Shown in pieces: positions 55,294 to 63,968 of a DNA stretch of 64,000 nucleotides. The stretch spans positions 423,046 through 487,045 of the forward strand of contig NZ_BNAF01000002.1 of NCBI RefSeq assembly GCF_014653155.1, written 5' to 3'. The notes under the pieces are model-generated. The model saw only the letters and a program-made list of their open reading frames with translations. It did not search any database and was not told the DNA's origin. The first letter of the stretch is position 1. Each line of letters begins with the position of its first letter. The position numbers and the translations under genes were made by a program. Origin of the DNA: Sphingobacterium griseoflavum (GTDB taxonomy: Bacteria > Bacteroidota > Bacteroidia > Sphingobacteriales > Sphingobacteriaceae).

Positions 55294-56139
55294 GTGGAAA
55301 TATTTAAAACCAAAGCGGAGCTTCAGTTCTTTATGGGCAAGCACAGGGAAGAGGGTGGACAAGTAGCGCTCGTGCCCACCATGGGCGCTTTGCACCAAGG
55401 CCATATCGCCTTGATCGAGGAAGCGCGGCAGGCGGCACCGCTTGTCGTGTGTAGTATTTTTGTCAACCCCACACAATTCAATGACCCAAAAGATTTAGCG
55501 AAGTATCCTCGACCTATTGAAAACGATATAAGCCTGCTTCAACAAGCGGGGTGCGACGTCCTTTTCATGCCTTCGGAAGCAGAGATGTATCCCGCAGATG
55601 AGGCATATTGGCATATCGACCTTGGGGATCTCGATCGTACCTGGGAAGGTGAAAAACGTCCCGGCCATTTCCAGGGCGTCACGCAGATCGTCTACAAACT
55701 GTTCCGTTTGGTCGAACCGGATATCGCCTGTTTCGGGCAAAAGGATTTTCAGCAGGTTATGGTTATTCAACGCTTGGTGCATATCAAGCGATTGCCCATA
55801 CACATCATGATATGTCCAACCGTTCGCAATTCGAAAGGACTCGCACTGAGCTCGAGAAACAGTCGTCTATCGGCTAAAGGGAAAGAAAAGGCACTAGCGC
55901 TTTACCGCGCACTATTGTTTATCAAAGAGCACAAGCATGATCTTCCTATGGATACCTTGCGGCGAGGTGCGTTCGATATCCTGGTACAAGAAGGTGAGCT
56001 TACAGTAGAATACTTGGCAATCTGCGAAAGCAGCAGTCTATTAGAGGTTTCCCATTTGGAATCCGGAAAAGATTACGTCGCACTGGTTGCGGCCTGGGTC
56101 GAAGGCGTTCGTCTTATCGACAACATGATACTCAATTAA
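55294..56139 (+). CDS. panC: Pantothenate synthetase
   Basis: This 281-residue cytoplasmic enzyme joins pantoate and beta-alanine with ATP to make pantothenate. The nucleotide-binding signature is VPTMGALHQGHIAL, the pantoate site RPGHFQGVTQIVYKLF, and CFGQKDFQQ and ALSSRNSRLS complete the family motifs. It starts with GTG (55294): the frame is closed by a stop at 55282 and no ATG lies between. panD follows 142 bases later, supplying the beta-alanine. panB is not in the window. Confidence 0.95.
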   Translation: MEIFKTKAELQFFMGKHREEGGQVALVPTMGALHQGHIALIEEARQAAPLVVCSIFVNPTQFNDPKDLAKYPRPIENDISLLQQAGCDVLFMPSEAEMYPADEAYWHIDLGDLDRTWEGEKRPGHFQGVTQIVYKLFRLVEPDIACFGQKDFQQVMVIQRLVHIKRLPIHIMICPTVRNSKGLALSSRNSRLSAKGKEKALALYRALLFIKEHKHDLPMDTLRRGAFDILVQEGELTVEYLAICESSSLLEVSHLESGKDYVALVAAWVEGVRLIDNMILN

Positions 56140-56269
56140 TTATCATGCTACAGCACAGGCAAATCGTTTATCAATAAAAATTAAACGCATAATAGGGGCA
56201 AATGGGGTTTTCGAGCTGGAATACGATGGAATCTGACAGCAAGCATACAGAGTTTCCGAAAAAATAAGG

Positions 56270-56277
56270 TAATTTTG
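56270..56277 (+). promoter_or_regulatory. -7 promoter box of panD
   Basis: TAATTTTG matches TAnnTTTG exactly and ends 4 bases before the panD ATG, so a transcript from it would be leaderless or nearly so. Confidence 0.5.
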
Positions 56278-56281
56278 CATT

Positions 56282-56632
56282 ATGTTAATTGAAGTAATGA
56301 AGTCAAAGATTCACCGCGTCCGCGTAACGCAGGCTGAATTGAACTATGTGGGCAGCATCACGATAGACGAAGATTTGATGGACGCGGCAAACATCGTAGC
56401 CAATGAGAAGGTGCAGATTGTCAACAACAACAATGGCGCCCGGTTGGAAACCTATGTGATCCCAGGCGAGCGCGGCACAGGCACCATCTGCCTTAACGGC
56501 GCAGCCGCACGCATGGTGCAAGTCGGGGATATCGTGATCATCATCTCCTATGCGCATATGACACCTGAAGAAGCAAAATCGCATCAACCGGGCTTAATTT
56601 TCCCAGATGATAACAATAAATTAATTGTATAA
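56282..56632 (+). CDS. panD: Aspartate 1-decarboxylase
   Basis: This 116-residue pyruvoyl enzyme makes beta-alanine from aspartate. The self-cleavage site G24-S25 lies in NYVGSITID, exactly where E. coli PanD is cut, and the substrate residues [10 protein letters not shown] and [16 protein letters not shown] follow. Length is normal for the proenzyme. It is 142 bases after panC with its own promoter box. The two enzymes supply pantothenate for coenzyme A. The ATG at 56282 fits the family start. Confidence 0.96.
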   Translation: MLIEVMKSKIHRVRVTQAELNYVGSITIDEDLMDAANIVANEKVQIVNNNNGARLETYVIPGERGTGTICLNGAAARMVQVGDIVIIISYAHMTPEEAKSHQPGLIFPDDNNKLIV

Positions 56633-56690
56633 TATCAAAAGCATTACTTAATTTTATGGCGCTATCGATGTGATGGCGCTATTTTTTTTG

Positions 56691-57056
56691 ATGCATAAAT
56701 TAACGACTACATACCGATCCCTTATCGCTTATTTGTTGAGCATTTGGACGGTCGCTATCATTATCAGCGGCGTCGTGTTTATGCATAAAGAGATCACTTC
56801 AACCGGTGAGATCATCACCCACGTTCACCCCTACGATTTTACTAAAAAAGGACAGCCGCATCACCATGACTCGGATGCGGAGATCCAATATCTGAACGTA
56901 GTTTTTGCTGGAGCGTTTCTCGCCCCCGATCTGCAGGTGTTTGAAATGGCGATTACGCCGCTCAGTCTACGTATACACTTCGTGGATATGGTGGCTAAAA
57001 TTATCTCCCCGGCAGGTATCCACTACGACCTAAGAGGCCCGCCCTTGCACGTGTAA
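56691..57056 (+). CDS. Histidine-rich membrane-anchored protein of unknown function
   Basis: I do not know a name for this 121-residue protein. It has one N-terminal membrane segment (LIAYLLSIWTVAIIISGVVF) and a periplasmic part rich in histidine: ITHVHPYDFTKKGQPHHHDSDAEI gives spaced histidines with an HHH cluster, then a beta-strand-rich tail ending DLRGPPLHV. Such small 'HPY...HHHSD' proteins occur in Bacteroidota, as I recall, next to TonB-dependent receptors. The pattern suggests metal binding at the periplasmic face, which is inference. The start is set at the ATG at 56691, before the hydrophobic segment. It precedes the CxxC receptor. Confidence 0.65.
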   Translation: MHKLTTTYRSLIAYLLSIWTVAIIISGVVFMHKEITSTGEIITHVHPYDFTKKGQPHHHDSDAEIQYLNVVFAGAFLAPDLQVFEMAITPLSLRIHFVDMVAKIISPAGIHYDLRGPPLHV

Positions 57057-57305
57057 AACGCAACTCCATCATTACAGTTAGTTAACAATCATCTTGATGA
57101 ATCTTGCCACGCGGCAATGTTGCGGCATTGGCATTGATGCCTCCGGCTGCATATGCACGGTGTCCGAAGACATAGCGCCCTATTTATCAGCGCAGTATTG
57201 TCGGTTTGTTGCGTGCATCATTTCGGTATGGCAAGCCGACCGTGCTATACGCTACCAGCTCTACAAGATGAATCACCCATAATTTAAAATTTTCAAATCG
57301 ATTAC
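57057..57305. other. Non-coding gap upstream of the CxxC receptor
   Basis: This 249-base region has a small hairpin (TTGCC/GGCAA) near 57104-57117 and no clear promoter box. It holds one small open frame (57097-57282; 61 codons with six cysteines) that I do not accept as a gene. Confidence 0.4.
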
Positions 57306-59651
57306 ATGATAAAGATATACCAACGGCTCGCTGTCGTCCTTTTTTCGCTATTCCCAGTCCTTCTATTTGCGCAAAGCAACCTATCAGGTTCCGTCAGCAC
57401 CATGCAGGGCGTACCACTGCCCCAGGCTACAATCTTGGTGGAAGGCACCAGCATAGCCGCAGCGACCGACAACGAAGGGAACTTCACCCTATTGAAAGTA
57501 CCGAAAGACAAATCGACTATTGTCATCCGTGCGGTAGGCTATCAAACCAGTAAAAAAATACTGACAGCAGCACAGAAAAGTACTCCTATCCTTATTCAAC
57601 TGCAGGAAGACAACCTGGCAATCAACGAAGTGGTTGTCAGTGCCACACGATACGGAATCGACCGCCGTGAAGCGCCCGTCGTCGTCAATGTACTGGGGCC
57701 AAAACTCTTCAACGCGACTCAGTCGGTCGCCATGTCCGAAACATTAGCCTATCAGCCCGGCGTGCGTGTCGAAAACAATTGCCAAAACTGCGGCTTTTCA
57801 CAGGTTCGCCTCAATGGGCTAGAGGGAGCATACTCCCAGATCCTGATCAATAGCAGGTCAGTCTTTAGTGCCCTCAACAGTGTCTATGGGCTAGACCAAA
57901 TCCCGACCAGCATGATTGACCGCATCGAGGTAGTGCGAAGTGGTGGTTCCGCCCTGTTTGGCGCCAATGCCATTGCCGGAACCATCAACATCATCACCAA
58001 AGATCCAGTGGAAAACGATTGGCAGATCAAATCCACCAACTCGCTTACCGGCGGCAGCTCGTGGGACAACACGCTGGATTTCAACACCTCTTTTGTAGAG
58101 GACGACTTAATGAACGGTGTTACTTTTTACGGTATGCACCGCGACCGACAACCGTGGGATGCCAATGGTGATGGCTTCACTGAAATCACCAAGCTGCGCA
58201 ACACCACCTTTGGTGCCAAGGCCTTCTTCAAGCCCTCCGAATTCGATAAAGTAACCGTTGACATGAGCGTGCTCAACGAGTTCCGTCGCGGGGGCGACCG
58301 CCTTGATCTCGCGCCCCATTTTACCGACATCACCGAACAGATCCAGACCAACTCCATCATCGGCGGCATCACCTATGACCACTACTCCAAAGACTGGAAG
58401 CATAAGCTATCACTCTACGCATCGGCGCAAAAAAGCAAGCGCGACAGCTACTACGGGGGCCTTGGCGGCTCACGTATCCAACAGGACAGCGTGGTAGCCG
58501 CTAATTCTTATGGCACAACAGATGATTTTGCCATGGTCGCCGGCGCTCAATACAACTACAATTTTGAGCGCGATGTGTTGACCGCCGGCGTCGAATACAA
58601 TGGAAACCGCACCGAAGATCAAATCCCGGCTTACCAACGCAGCATCGATCAACGCACGCATGCCATAGGCACCTATGCACAGTATGAGTGGAAGCTGCTG
58701 GACCAATTGAAGGCGTTGTTGGGAGCACGTTACGACTATACCTATGTGGATGGCACGTACCAGCTACTCAGCAACACGCGTCGATCCGACCAAAGCTTCG
58801 GCACCTTGAGCCCCCGCCTAACCATCCTCTACGACATCAATGAAGCCTTGCAGTTTCGCGGTGGCTACGCTCGCGGGTTTCGTGCTCCACAAGCCTTCAA
58901 TGAGGATATGCACGTCACCTCCATTGGTGGGCAACAGGTATTTGTATTGATGGGCGAAAATCTGCAAACGGAATATTCCAACGCCTATACCGGCTCCCTC
59001 AACTACACGCGCAACTTCGGCAGCACGCAGGCCAGCCTATTGGTCGAAGGATTTTTTACGGACCTTCAAAACCCATTCACCACAGTGATGACCTCGGAAG
59101 AGGCAGACATCATTTTACAGGAAATGCGAAACGGTAGCCGCTCCCGCGTGTACGGCAGTAATATCGAGCTTAGCGTGGCACCCTCCAGTGCGTTGAGTAT
59201 CCAAGCGGGAGGGACAATCCAGCGCGCAAAATACAGTGAAGAGCAACTGATCTTTGAGGGCGAAACCGATGCCGACGATATCCGTACGACACGCTATATG
59301 CGCACGCCAAACGTATATGGATATTTGAACACCAACATCAAAGCCACCAAGCGGTTCGCCGTTGATGTGACGGGTGTATACACAGGAGGCATGCTGGTGC
59401 CACATTACCAGCGGGATGGTCGCATGATCGTCAAAGACGCGCCTGACTTTATGGAGCTCAACCTGCGCCTAGGCTATACCTTTGCCGTTAAGAAAAACTT
59501 TAATGTGGAGGTCTTTACAGGCGTGCAGAACATGTTCAACGCTTTTCAAAAGGATTTTGATACCGGCCCCCTACGGGATTCCGATTATGTATATGGGCCT
59601 ACCAAACCCCGTACATACACATTTGGTGTGAAGATAGGACATTTTCACTAA
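57306..59651 (+). CDS. TonB-dependent receptor with CxxC in the plug domain
   Basis: This 781-residue outer-membrane receptor has a signal peptide (ending VLLFAQ), a carboxypeptidase-like domain (about 25-105; GVPLPQATILVEGT), then plug and barrel, ending TYTFGVKIGHFH. The plug reads NNCQNCGFSQVRLNGLEGAYSQILINSR, with cysteines 159 and 162; a conserved pair in the plug is known in a subset of Bacteroidota receptors. Substrate is unknown. The upstream histidine-rich protein and downstream thioredoxin-like protein suggest a metal or redox-active ligand, which is inference. No SusD is adjacent, so sugar uptake is less likely. Confidence 0.88.
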   Translation: MIKIYQRLAVVLFSLFPVLLFAQSNLSGSVSTMQGVPLPQATILVEGTSIAAATDNEGNFTLLKVPKDKSTIVIRAVGYQTSKKILTAAQKSTPILIQLQEDNLAINEVVVSATRYGIDRREAPVVVNVLGPKLFNATQSVAMSETLAYQPGVRVENNCQNCGFSQVRLNGLEGAYSQILINSRSVFSALNSVYGLDQIPTSMIDRIEVVRSGGSALFGANAIAGTINIITKDPVENDWQIKSTNSLTGGSSWDNTLDFNTSFVEDDLMNGVTFYGMHRDRQPWDANGDGFTEITKLRNTTFGAKAFFKPSEFDKVTVDMSVLNEFRRGGDRLDLAPHFTDITEQIQTNSIIGGITYDHYSKDWKHKLSLYASAQKSKRDSYYGGLGGSRIQQDSVVAANSYGTTDDFAMVAGAQYNYNFERDVLTAGVEYNGNRTEDQIPAYQRSIDQRTHAIGTYAQYEWKLLDQLKALLGARYDYTYVDGTYQLLSNTRRSDQSFGTLSPRLTILYDINEALQFRGGYARGFRAPQAFNEDMHVTSIGGQQVFVLMGENLQTEYSNAYTGSLNYTRNFGSTQASLLVEGFFTDLQNPFTTVMTSEEADIILQEMRNGSRSRVYGSNIELSVAPSSALSIQAGGTIQRAKYSEEQLIFEGETDADDIRTTRYMRTPNVYGYLNTNIKATKRFAVDVTGVYTGGMLVPHYQRDGRMIVKDAPDFMELNLRLGYTFAVKKNFNVEVFTGVQNMFNAFQKDFDTGPLRDSDYVYGPTKPRTYTFGVKIGHFH

Positions 59652-59716
59652 AACGATGCCGCTATGAGGGATAGATGCAGTGGTCATCCCTCATAGCTTG
59701 CTAAAAACAGCTTGAT

Positions 59717-60184
59717 ATGAAAAGATATGTGATGACTTTCCTTGTTTTTTGCAGCAGCTTGCTGCTGCACGCCCAAGGTCGGGCTGCCATCAACTGGCTA
59801 ACCTTCGAGCAGCTATCGGACTCCCTACACGTAAATCCAAAGCCCGTATTGCTCTTCTTCCATACGGATTGGTGCGTGTACTGCCGGAAGATGGATAGCG
59901 CAGTATTTACAGATAAGCAGATCATATACATGCTGAACAGTCGGTATTATGCCGTTCGATTTGATGCGGAAAGTGTAGACAGCCTGTGCTTCGACGGACA
60001 GATCCTGACCAACAAAAGTTCTAAAAAACGACGAGGAAGCTACCATGATATTGCCAAAATCTTGGCAGCACGCCATGGCGATCTCATCTTTCCGACCACA
60101 TTGATACTAAGCCCTGACTTTACGGTACAGCAGCGCTATTTTGAATATTTGAGTCCGGAGAAGCTGTTGAAAACCCTGCAATAA
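59717..60184 (+). CDS. Exported thioredoxin-like protein (CVYC motif)
   Basis: This 155-residue protein has a signal peptide (MTFLVFCSSLLLHAQ) and a thioredoxin fold with HTDWCVYCRKMD, whose cysteines 53 and 56 form a CxxC pair, and a cis-proline region IFPTTLIL. The fold resembles the DsbD-gamma/thioredoxin family acting in the periplasm. It starts 65 bases after the receptor gene and may be co-transcribed. A role in reducing the receptor's plug cysteines is attractive but unproven. Length is short but complete. Confidence 0.82.
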   Translation: MKRYVMTFLVFCSSLLLHAQGRAAINWLTFEQLSDSLHVNPKPVLLFFHTDWCVYCRKMDSAVFTDKQIIYMLNSRYYAVRFDAESVDSLCFDGQILTNKSSKKRRGSYHDIAKILAARHGDLIFPTTLILSPDFTVQQRYFEYLSPEKLLKTLQ

Positions 60185-60279
60185 GTTTTTGAGGAGGTAG
60201 TTTATGTAAGGTTTTGCAACACATATAGAAAATAAATTTACTCCAATAAAAACGAAAACCAAGATCGAAACGAAACTAT

Positions 60280-60301
60280 ATTGTATATTTGTCAATACAA
60301 T
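60280..60301 (+). promoter_or_regulatory. Promoter with overlapping inverted repeat
   Basis: TATATTTG (60284-60291) matches TAnnTTTG exactly. It overlaps a perfect inverted repeat, ATTGTAT and ATACAAT, separated by eight bases (60280-60286 and 60295-60301). The layout would suit a repressor site over the promoter. It is 87 bases before the start at 60379. Confidence 0.45.
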
Positions 60302-60378
60302 TAACAAATCGTTTTGTGAGCAATCAGCATGTAACGTCCACGTGTAATTGTTTGCATATGTAACCCGATTTCGCAGTT

Positions 60379-61257
60379 ATGACAAAGCAACACGCATTGA
60401 TACTCGCACTGATTCTAGCTTGTGCCTTTCGTGCCCACTCGCAAGAGAAGCTGCAAATCAAGGTTGCATCCGGCATTTCCATACAGGATTTTAGTTGGTC
60501 CATAGCAGGCAATGCCGACGGAACAAATCCAAATATATTATCTGAATTAAAGTACCAGAATATTGTCGGTTTAGGTCTTAGCGTAGACGGAAAATATAAA
60601 ATTCTTCCAAAGATGAGCGTTATGTTGACGATCGAAAACAGGCAAACCCTTAGCGGAACAGGAAGTGACATTGACTATCAACATGATAACCGAACAACTC
60701 CAACTTATGAACTACATTTCAACAGCTCCAAAGGGGGGATGCAGCACCTACAAACAGGCCTCGCCTATAACCTCTATAAAGATCCGTTTGTAACAGTCGA
60801 TGCAAACGTCTCTTACATAAATACCTCCCAAACCTTTTCCATGACCTCGTCATCGGCACCAAATCTTGACACCTGGTACAGCACACGCCAACAGGGTATA
60901 CAAGTTGGCACATTCTTCCATACACATCTGGGAAGTAAGCTACAGGCATTAGCAACTTTATCCTACGCCCTTGTTGATTATACAGGAATAGGAAACTGGA
61001 ACTTAATTCCAACGTTTGAACACCCTGTTAGTTTTATGCAAGAAAGCAACGGATCTCACTACAGGGGATCAATTGGACTGATTAGAAGCATATCCTCCCT
61101 ACTATCTTTCTATATTTCGGGAGGATACGCTGTGCAAAAGGTACGCGCTGGAACAGACCAAACCTTTTTACGCAACGGACTGCGACAAATAACGAGGTTT
61201 AATGGTGCGAAGGGTTCAAATCTTCGGGTAAATTTTGGGGTTATTTTATCACCTTGA
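60379..61257 (+). CDS. Outer-membrane beta-barrel, omptin/Pom-like
   Basis: This 292-residue protein has a signal peptide (ALILALILACAFRAHSQ) and a barrel-like body. The first strands read IQDFSWSIAGNADGTNPNILSELKY, a pattern I associate with the omptin-related 'Protochlamydia outer membrane protein' type barrels. Omptin catalytic residues cannot be confirmed by eye, so protease activity should not be assumed. The last residues are a strand (LRVNFGVILSP). It has its own promoter with an inverted repeat. Function is unknown. Confidence 0.65.
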   Translation: MTKQHALILALILACAFRAHSQEKLQIKVASGISIQDFSWSIAGNADGTNPNILSELKYQNIVGLGLSVDGKYKILPKMSVMLTIENRQTLSGTGSDIDYQHDNRTTPTYELHFNSSKGGMQHLQTGLAYNLYKDPFVTVDANVSYINTSQTFSMTSSSAPNLDTWYSTRQQGIQVGTFFHTHLGSKLQALATLSYALVDYTGIGNWNLIPTFEHPVSFMQESNGSHYRGSIGLIRSISSLLSFYISGGYAVQKVRAGTDQTFLRNGLRQITRFNGAKGSNLRVNFGVILSP

Positions 61258-61286
61258 CATACCAAAAAACTAAATAATCATTATTT

Positions 61287-62168
61287 CTACAGAGCTGATG
61301 CGCCCCCTCCAGCTACAAACCAAATAGCCACTTTATCATATATTGTAAACCCATTCCAAAAGAAAGGTGTTGTTCCAGCCCCAGAATTAAACAGGGAGTT
61401 TGGGTCAGGATTAGTAGTCGAATTAGGAGTATTAGGAACCGTGTAGGCCCCTATTAACACACCGTCAATATTCATGGCACTTGCTTCTGAACGTCTCCAA
61501 TCAGTGTGCCGCAATCCTAAAGCATGACCAAATTCATGGGCAACCAAGAATTTCTTCTGGGATATTGACAAACCACTCCAATGAAATGTATTGAAATACA
61601 TATTTTTTCCAGTTTGCAATCTCGCGTGATTGACGTATGGTGGTGGAAGATTTTCTGCTGGTAACACATTTGGCCATTGTGCGTAACCAAGCCGAATGGA
61701 ATTTTCGAAAAAATCATGAAAGATCAAATTTGCTTCATTTTCATTAAACACTTCCGTGAAGGTTATTCCAAGAGATGGATTCAAAAATGGAGGTAAATTA
61801 GTATCCTTGTAAGGATTTTTTATTGCTGAAAATTCGTTCAAAGCTTCTGTAATAACGGACGAGTTGCCTAGTACTGGCGAGACATAAAATTTTATTGGGT
61901 TTTCATAAATAACGAAAGGACCTCCGCTGAACGCAGTAGCATGCCTCGATTGCGTTTTAAAGAGTTCCGATTTTTTTAATAGAATATCTCCTTCGACAAA
62001 GATATCCTCGCCTTTAATAATTGCAGAAGCCGTATCAAAACCGAGCTTAACTAAAGCAGTTTTTACTTTAGATACTTCATCTTCGGTGGAGTCCAACGCA
62101 AGACTATTTTTTTTGCAGGAATGACCAATAATCACGATTACAGCCATTAAAAAAATTTTGATGTTCAT
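61287..62168 (-). CDS. M57-type zinc metalloprotease lipoprotein
   Basis: This 293-residue protein has a lipoprotein signal (IFLMAVIVIIGHSCKKN; cysteine at residue 18) and a metzincin-like zinc motif HEFGHALGLRHTD, with three histidines and the catalytic glutamate, as in the M57 (dual-action HEIGH) metalloproteases. A strand with LIFHDFFENSIRLGYAQWPN precedes it. It should be anchored in the outer membrane or periplasm. The substrate is unknown. Its DNA is richer in A+T than the earlier genes, hinting at acquisition by transfer. The ATG at 62168 begins the signal peptide; a TTG-started extension upstream is not needed. Confidence 0.82.
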   Translation of the reverse strand: MNIKIFLMAVIVIIGHSCKKNSLALDSTEDEVSKVKTALVKLGFDTASAIIKGEDIFVEGDILLKKSELFKTQSRHATAFSGGPFVIYENPIKFYVSPVLGNSSVITEALNEFSAIKNPYKDTNLPPFLNPSLGITFTEVFNENEANLIFHDFFENSIRLGYAQWPNVLPAENLPPPYVNHARLQTGKNMYFNTFHWSGLSISQKKFLVAHEFGHALGLRHTDWRRSEASAMNIDGVLIGAYTVPNTPNSTTNPDPNSLFNSGAGTTPFFWNGFTIYDKVAIWFVAGGGASAL

Positions 62169-62569
62169 AACAAATATATTTATAAAATGCAACAATGATT
62201 AAATTTAATACATTAATTTATTCAAAAAAAAATTACAAATCACAACTCAGGACGATACTCTTTAGAATTAAAAAACGAATAAAAATTTCATACCGGTGAA
62301 GGACAGTTTTACAAAAAAAACTACTGATGACAAATAACATTTCGAATAAAAATATTCACGATTAACAGAATTGGAAAAAAAAAAGAATTCAGTACTTTTT
62401 CAATATTTCTAAAATAACATAATTCAGTAGTACAAGTGGGTTTCGTTACAAAACCAATGGAATGTTCTTGTCCTATACAATTCGACAAAATATTCCACAT
62501 TTTTTTTATGTTTGTTGTAGCAAAATGGCTAATAATTCGTTCTAACCACAAAATGTACGCAAACAATCT
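62169..62569. other. AT-rich intergenic region, no supported gene
   Basis: These 401 bases between divergent metalloprotease and FKBP-like genes are very A+T rich. A minus-strand open frame (62321-62566, 81 codons) reads as a hydrophobic, low-complexity peptide and is probably chance. I see no clear -7 box. Confidence 0.4.
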
Positions 62570-63181
62570 ATGAAAATCTTAATCAAACTAACATTTGCTC
62601 TTATTGCAATAGCTACTTTTTCATCCTGTTCAAAAAATAGTGATCTAGACTACCAGAAAGTATTAGAAGAGCAACGAATTAAAGATTCTATCAACAACGC
62701 TCGCATAGAGAAGATTCTTAAAGAACAAGCTCCAACAGTTAAAGCCTTTGCCGATCAAAATATGGTCGATGCTAAATTGGATACAGCAACCGGTATATGG
62801 TTTCAAGTCATTACAGAAGGCGACGAAGCTTCTTACACTTATAAAGTATTGAATAATTCGCTGATTTACCCAACAATTACCGCCAAGTATAAGGGCACGT
62901 TGCTAAACGGAACGGTATTCGATCAATCAGAAGCTGGTAAAGACTTCACCTTTCCTTTAATGAATGTAATTGGTGCATGGCAACTTGCTTTTTTTCCAAA
63001 AGCCATTACTTTTAATGGAAACACTTATAAAATAGGCGGCTTAACCACTAGCGGGCTAAAAAAAGGTGCTAAAATCAAAATAGTTACACCGTCACCTTGG
63101 GCTTACGATGCCCGGGACAGTGAAAAGATACCTGCAAACTCACCATTATATTTTGAATTAGAGGTTGTTGACATTAAATAG
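62570..63181 (+). CDS. FKBP-type peptidyl-prolyl isomerase lipoprotein
   Basis: This 203-residue protein has a lipoprotein signal (IAIATFSSCSKN; cysteine at residue 20), a charged helical spacer (about 25-65) and a C-terminal FKBP domain. The motifs ITAKYKGTLLNGTVFDQS and IGAWQLAF keep the aspartate and tryptophan of the FKBP active site, and IPANSPLYFELEVVDIK is the closing strand. A long insert separates the pocket strands from the loop PSPWAYDA. It should assist protein folding at the envelope. The paralogue downstream has lost the key residues. Confidence 0.82.
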   Translation: MKILIKLTFALIAIATFSSCSKNSDLDYQKVLEEQRIKDSINNARIEKILKEQAPTVKAFADQNMVDAKLDTATGIWFQVITEGDEASYTYKVLNNSLIYPTITAKYKGTLLNGTVFDQSEAGKDFTFPLMNVIGAWQLAFFPKAITFNGNTYKIGGLTTSGLKKGAKIKIVTPSPWAYDARDSEKIPANSPLYFELEVVDIK

Positions 63182-63259
63182 AATAAAATATAGCACGCTG
63201 TTGTAGCGTGTCACTAAAAAGTAACGTTATATTCAAATTGAAAAAGACTAGATGTATTT

Positions 63260-63907
63260 ATGAAAAATCTAATTAGACCATTAATCGCATTAGCTATTGT
63301 TGCTACTACTTTTACTTCCTGTATGGATAAGGGAGAAGATATCGACTACGAAGGTCAAATTTTGGCTCAAGAAAGAAGTATCGATTCTGTGTTAAATTCC
63401 CAAAGAAGTGCCATTCAAGCATACGTTGCTGCAGAGTTTACTAATCCCGTTACGGATACGACTTCTATAAATCTGACAAGGTTAGGAAAGAAGGTAACTC
63501 GCGGCATGTATTATGAAGTATTATCTGAACCAACGAACAGCACCTACGAATACAAATACAGTGGGAGCGGATTTGTTGTTCCAACTGTCAAATTAAAATA
63601 TACCGTATCTACTTTAAGCAAGACAGTGGTACAAAGTGATGCTACAGGCGGAACATACACATTAAATTACAACAATGCCGCATTCAGTTCTGTTTGGCTT
63701 TATTCATTTTATCCTTATTCGATTTCCTACAACGGCAATCAAGTGAAGATCGATCAATTAGGGGGGCTTACGAAGGATGGGCTAAAAACTGGAAGTAAAT
63801 TCCGCATAATTTCTCCATCGCTTTGGACAGAGACCAATAGTTCATCATCGACTATACCTGCCAACCAACCCCTAGTTTACGAGTTTGAAGTGCTTTCTAT
63901 CGAATAA
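63260..63907 (+). CDS. FKBP-like lipoprotein with degenerate active site
   Basis: This 215-residue lipoprotein (signal VATTFTSCMDKGED; cysteine at residue 21) is a paralogue of the gene 78 bases upstream: both have an N-terminal helical spacer and end in GL..GLK.G...I.SP.W and IPAN.PL..E.EV. The FKBP pocket is altered: the FDQS segment is VVQSD, the catalytic aspartate is gone and the central tryptophan is shifted. It may be an inactive binding protein. A terminator follows. Confidence 0.75.
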   Translation: MKNLIRPLIALAIVATTFTSCMDKGEDIDYEGQILAQERSIDSVLNSQRSAIQAYVAAEFTNPVTDTTSINLTRLGKKVTRGMYYEVLSEPTNSTYEYKYSGSGFVVPTVKLKYTVSTLSKTVVQSDATGGTYTLNYNNAAFSSVWLYSFYPYSISYNGNQVKIDQLGGLTKDGLKTGSKFRIISPSLWTETNSSSSTIPANQPLVYEFEVLSIE

Positions 63908-63934
63908 CTTGACGGATACATACGTTTAAAGAGG

Positions 63935-63968
63935 CCGTCTCATAAGTAATTATGGGACGGTTTTTTTT
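63935..63968 (+). terminator. Intrinsic terminator after the FKBP-like pair
   Basis: CCGTCTCATAA pairs with TTATGGGACGG (one G-U pair) around the loop GTAA and runs into eight T bases, 27 bases after the last stop codon. The remaining 32 bases of the window show no feature. Confidence 0.85.

Noticed and set aside
57097..57282. A 61-codon open frame with six cysteines upstream of the CxxC receptor
   Set aside because: No promoter box, no recognisable family and a poor start context; the cysteines could be chance.
62321..62566. An 81-codon minus-strand open frame in the AT-rich gap
   Set aside because: Low-complexity hydrophobic peptide in AT-rich DNA with no family resemblance.
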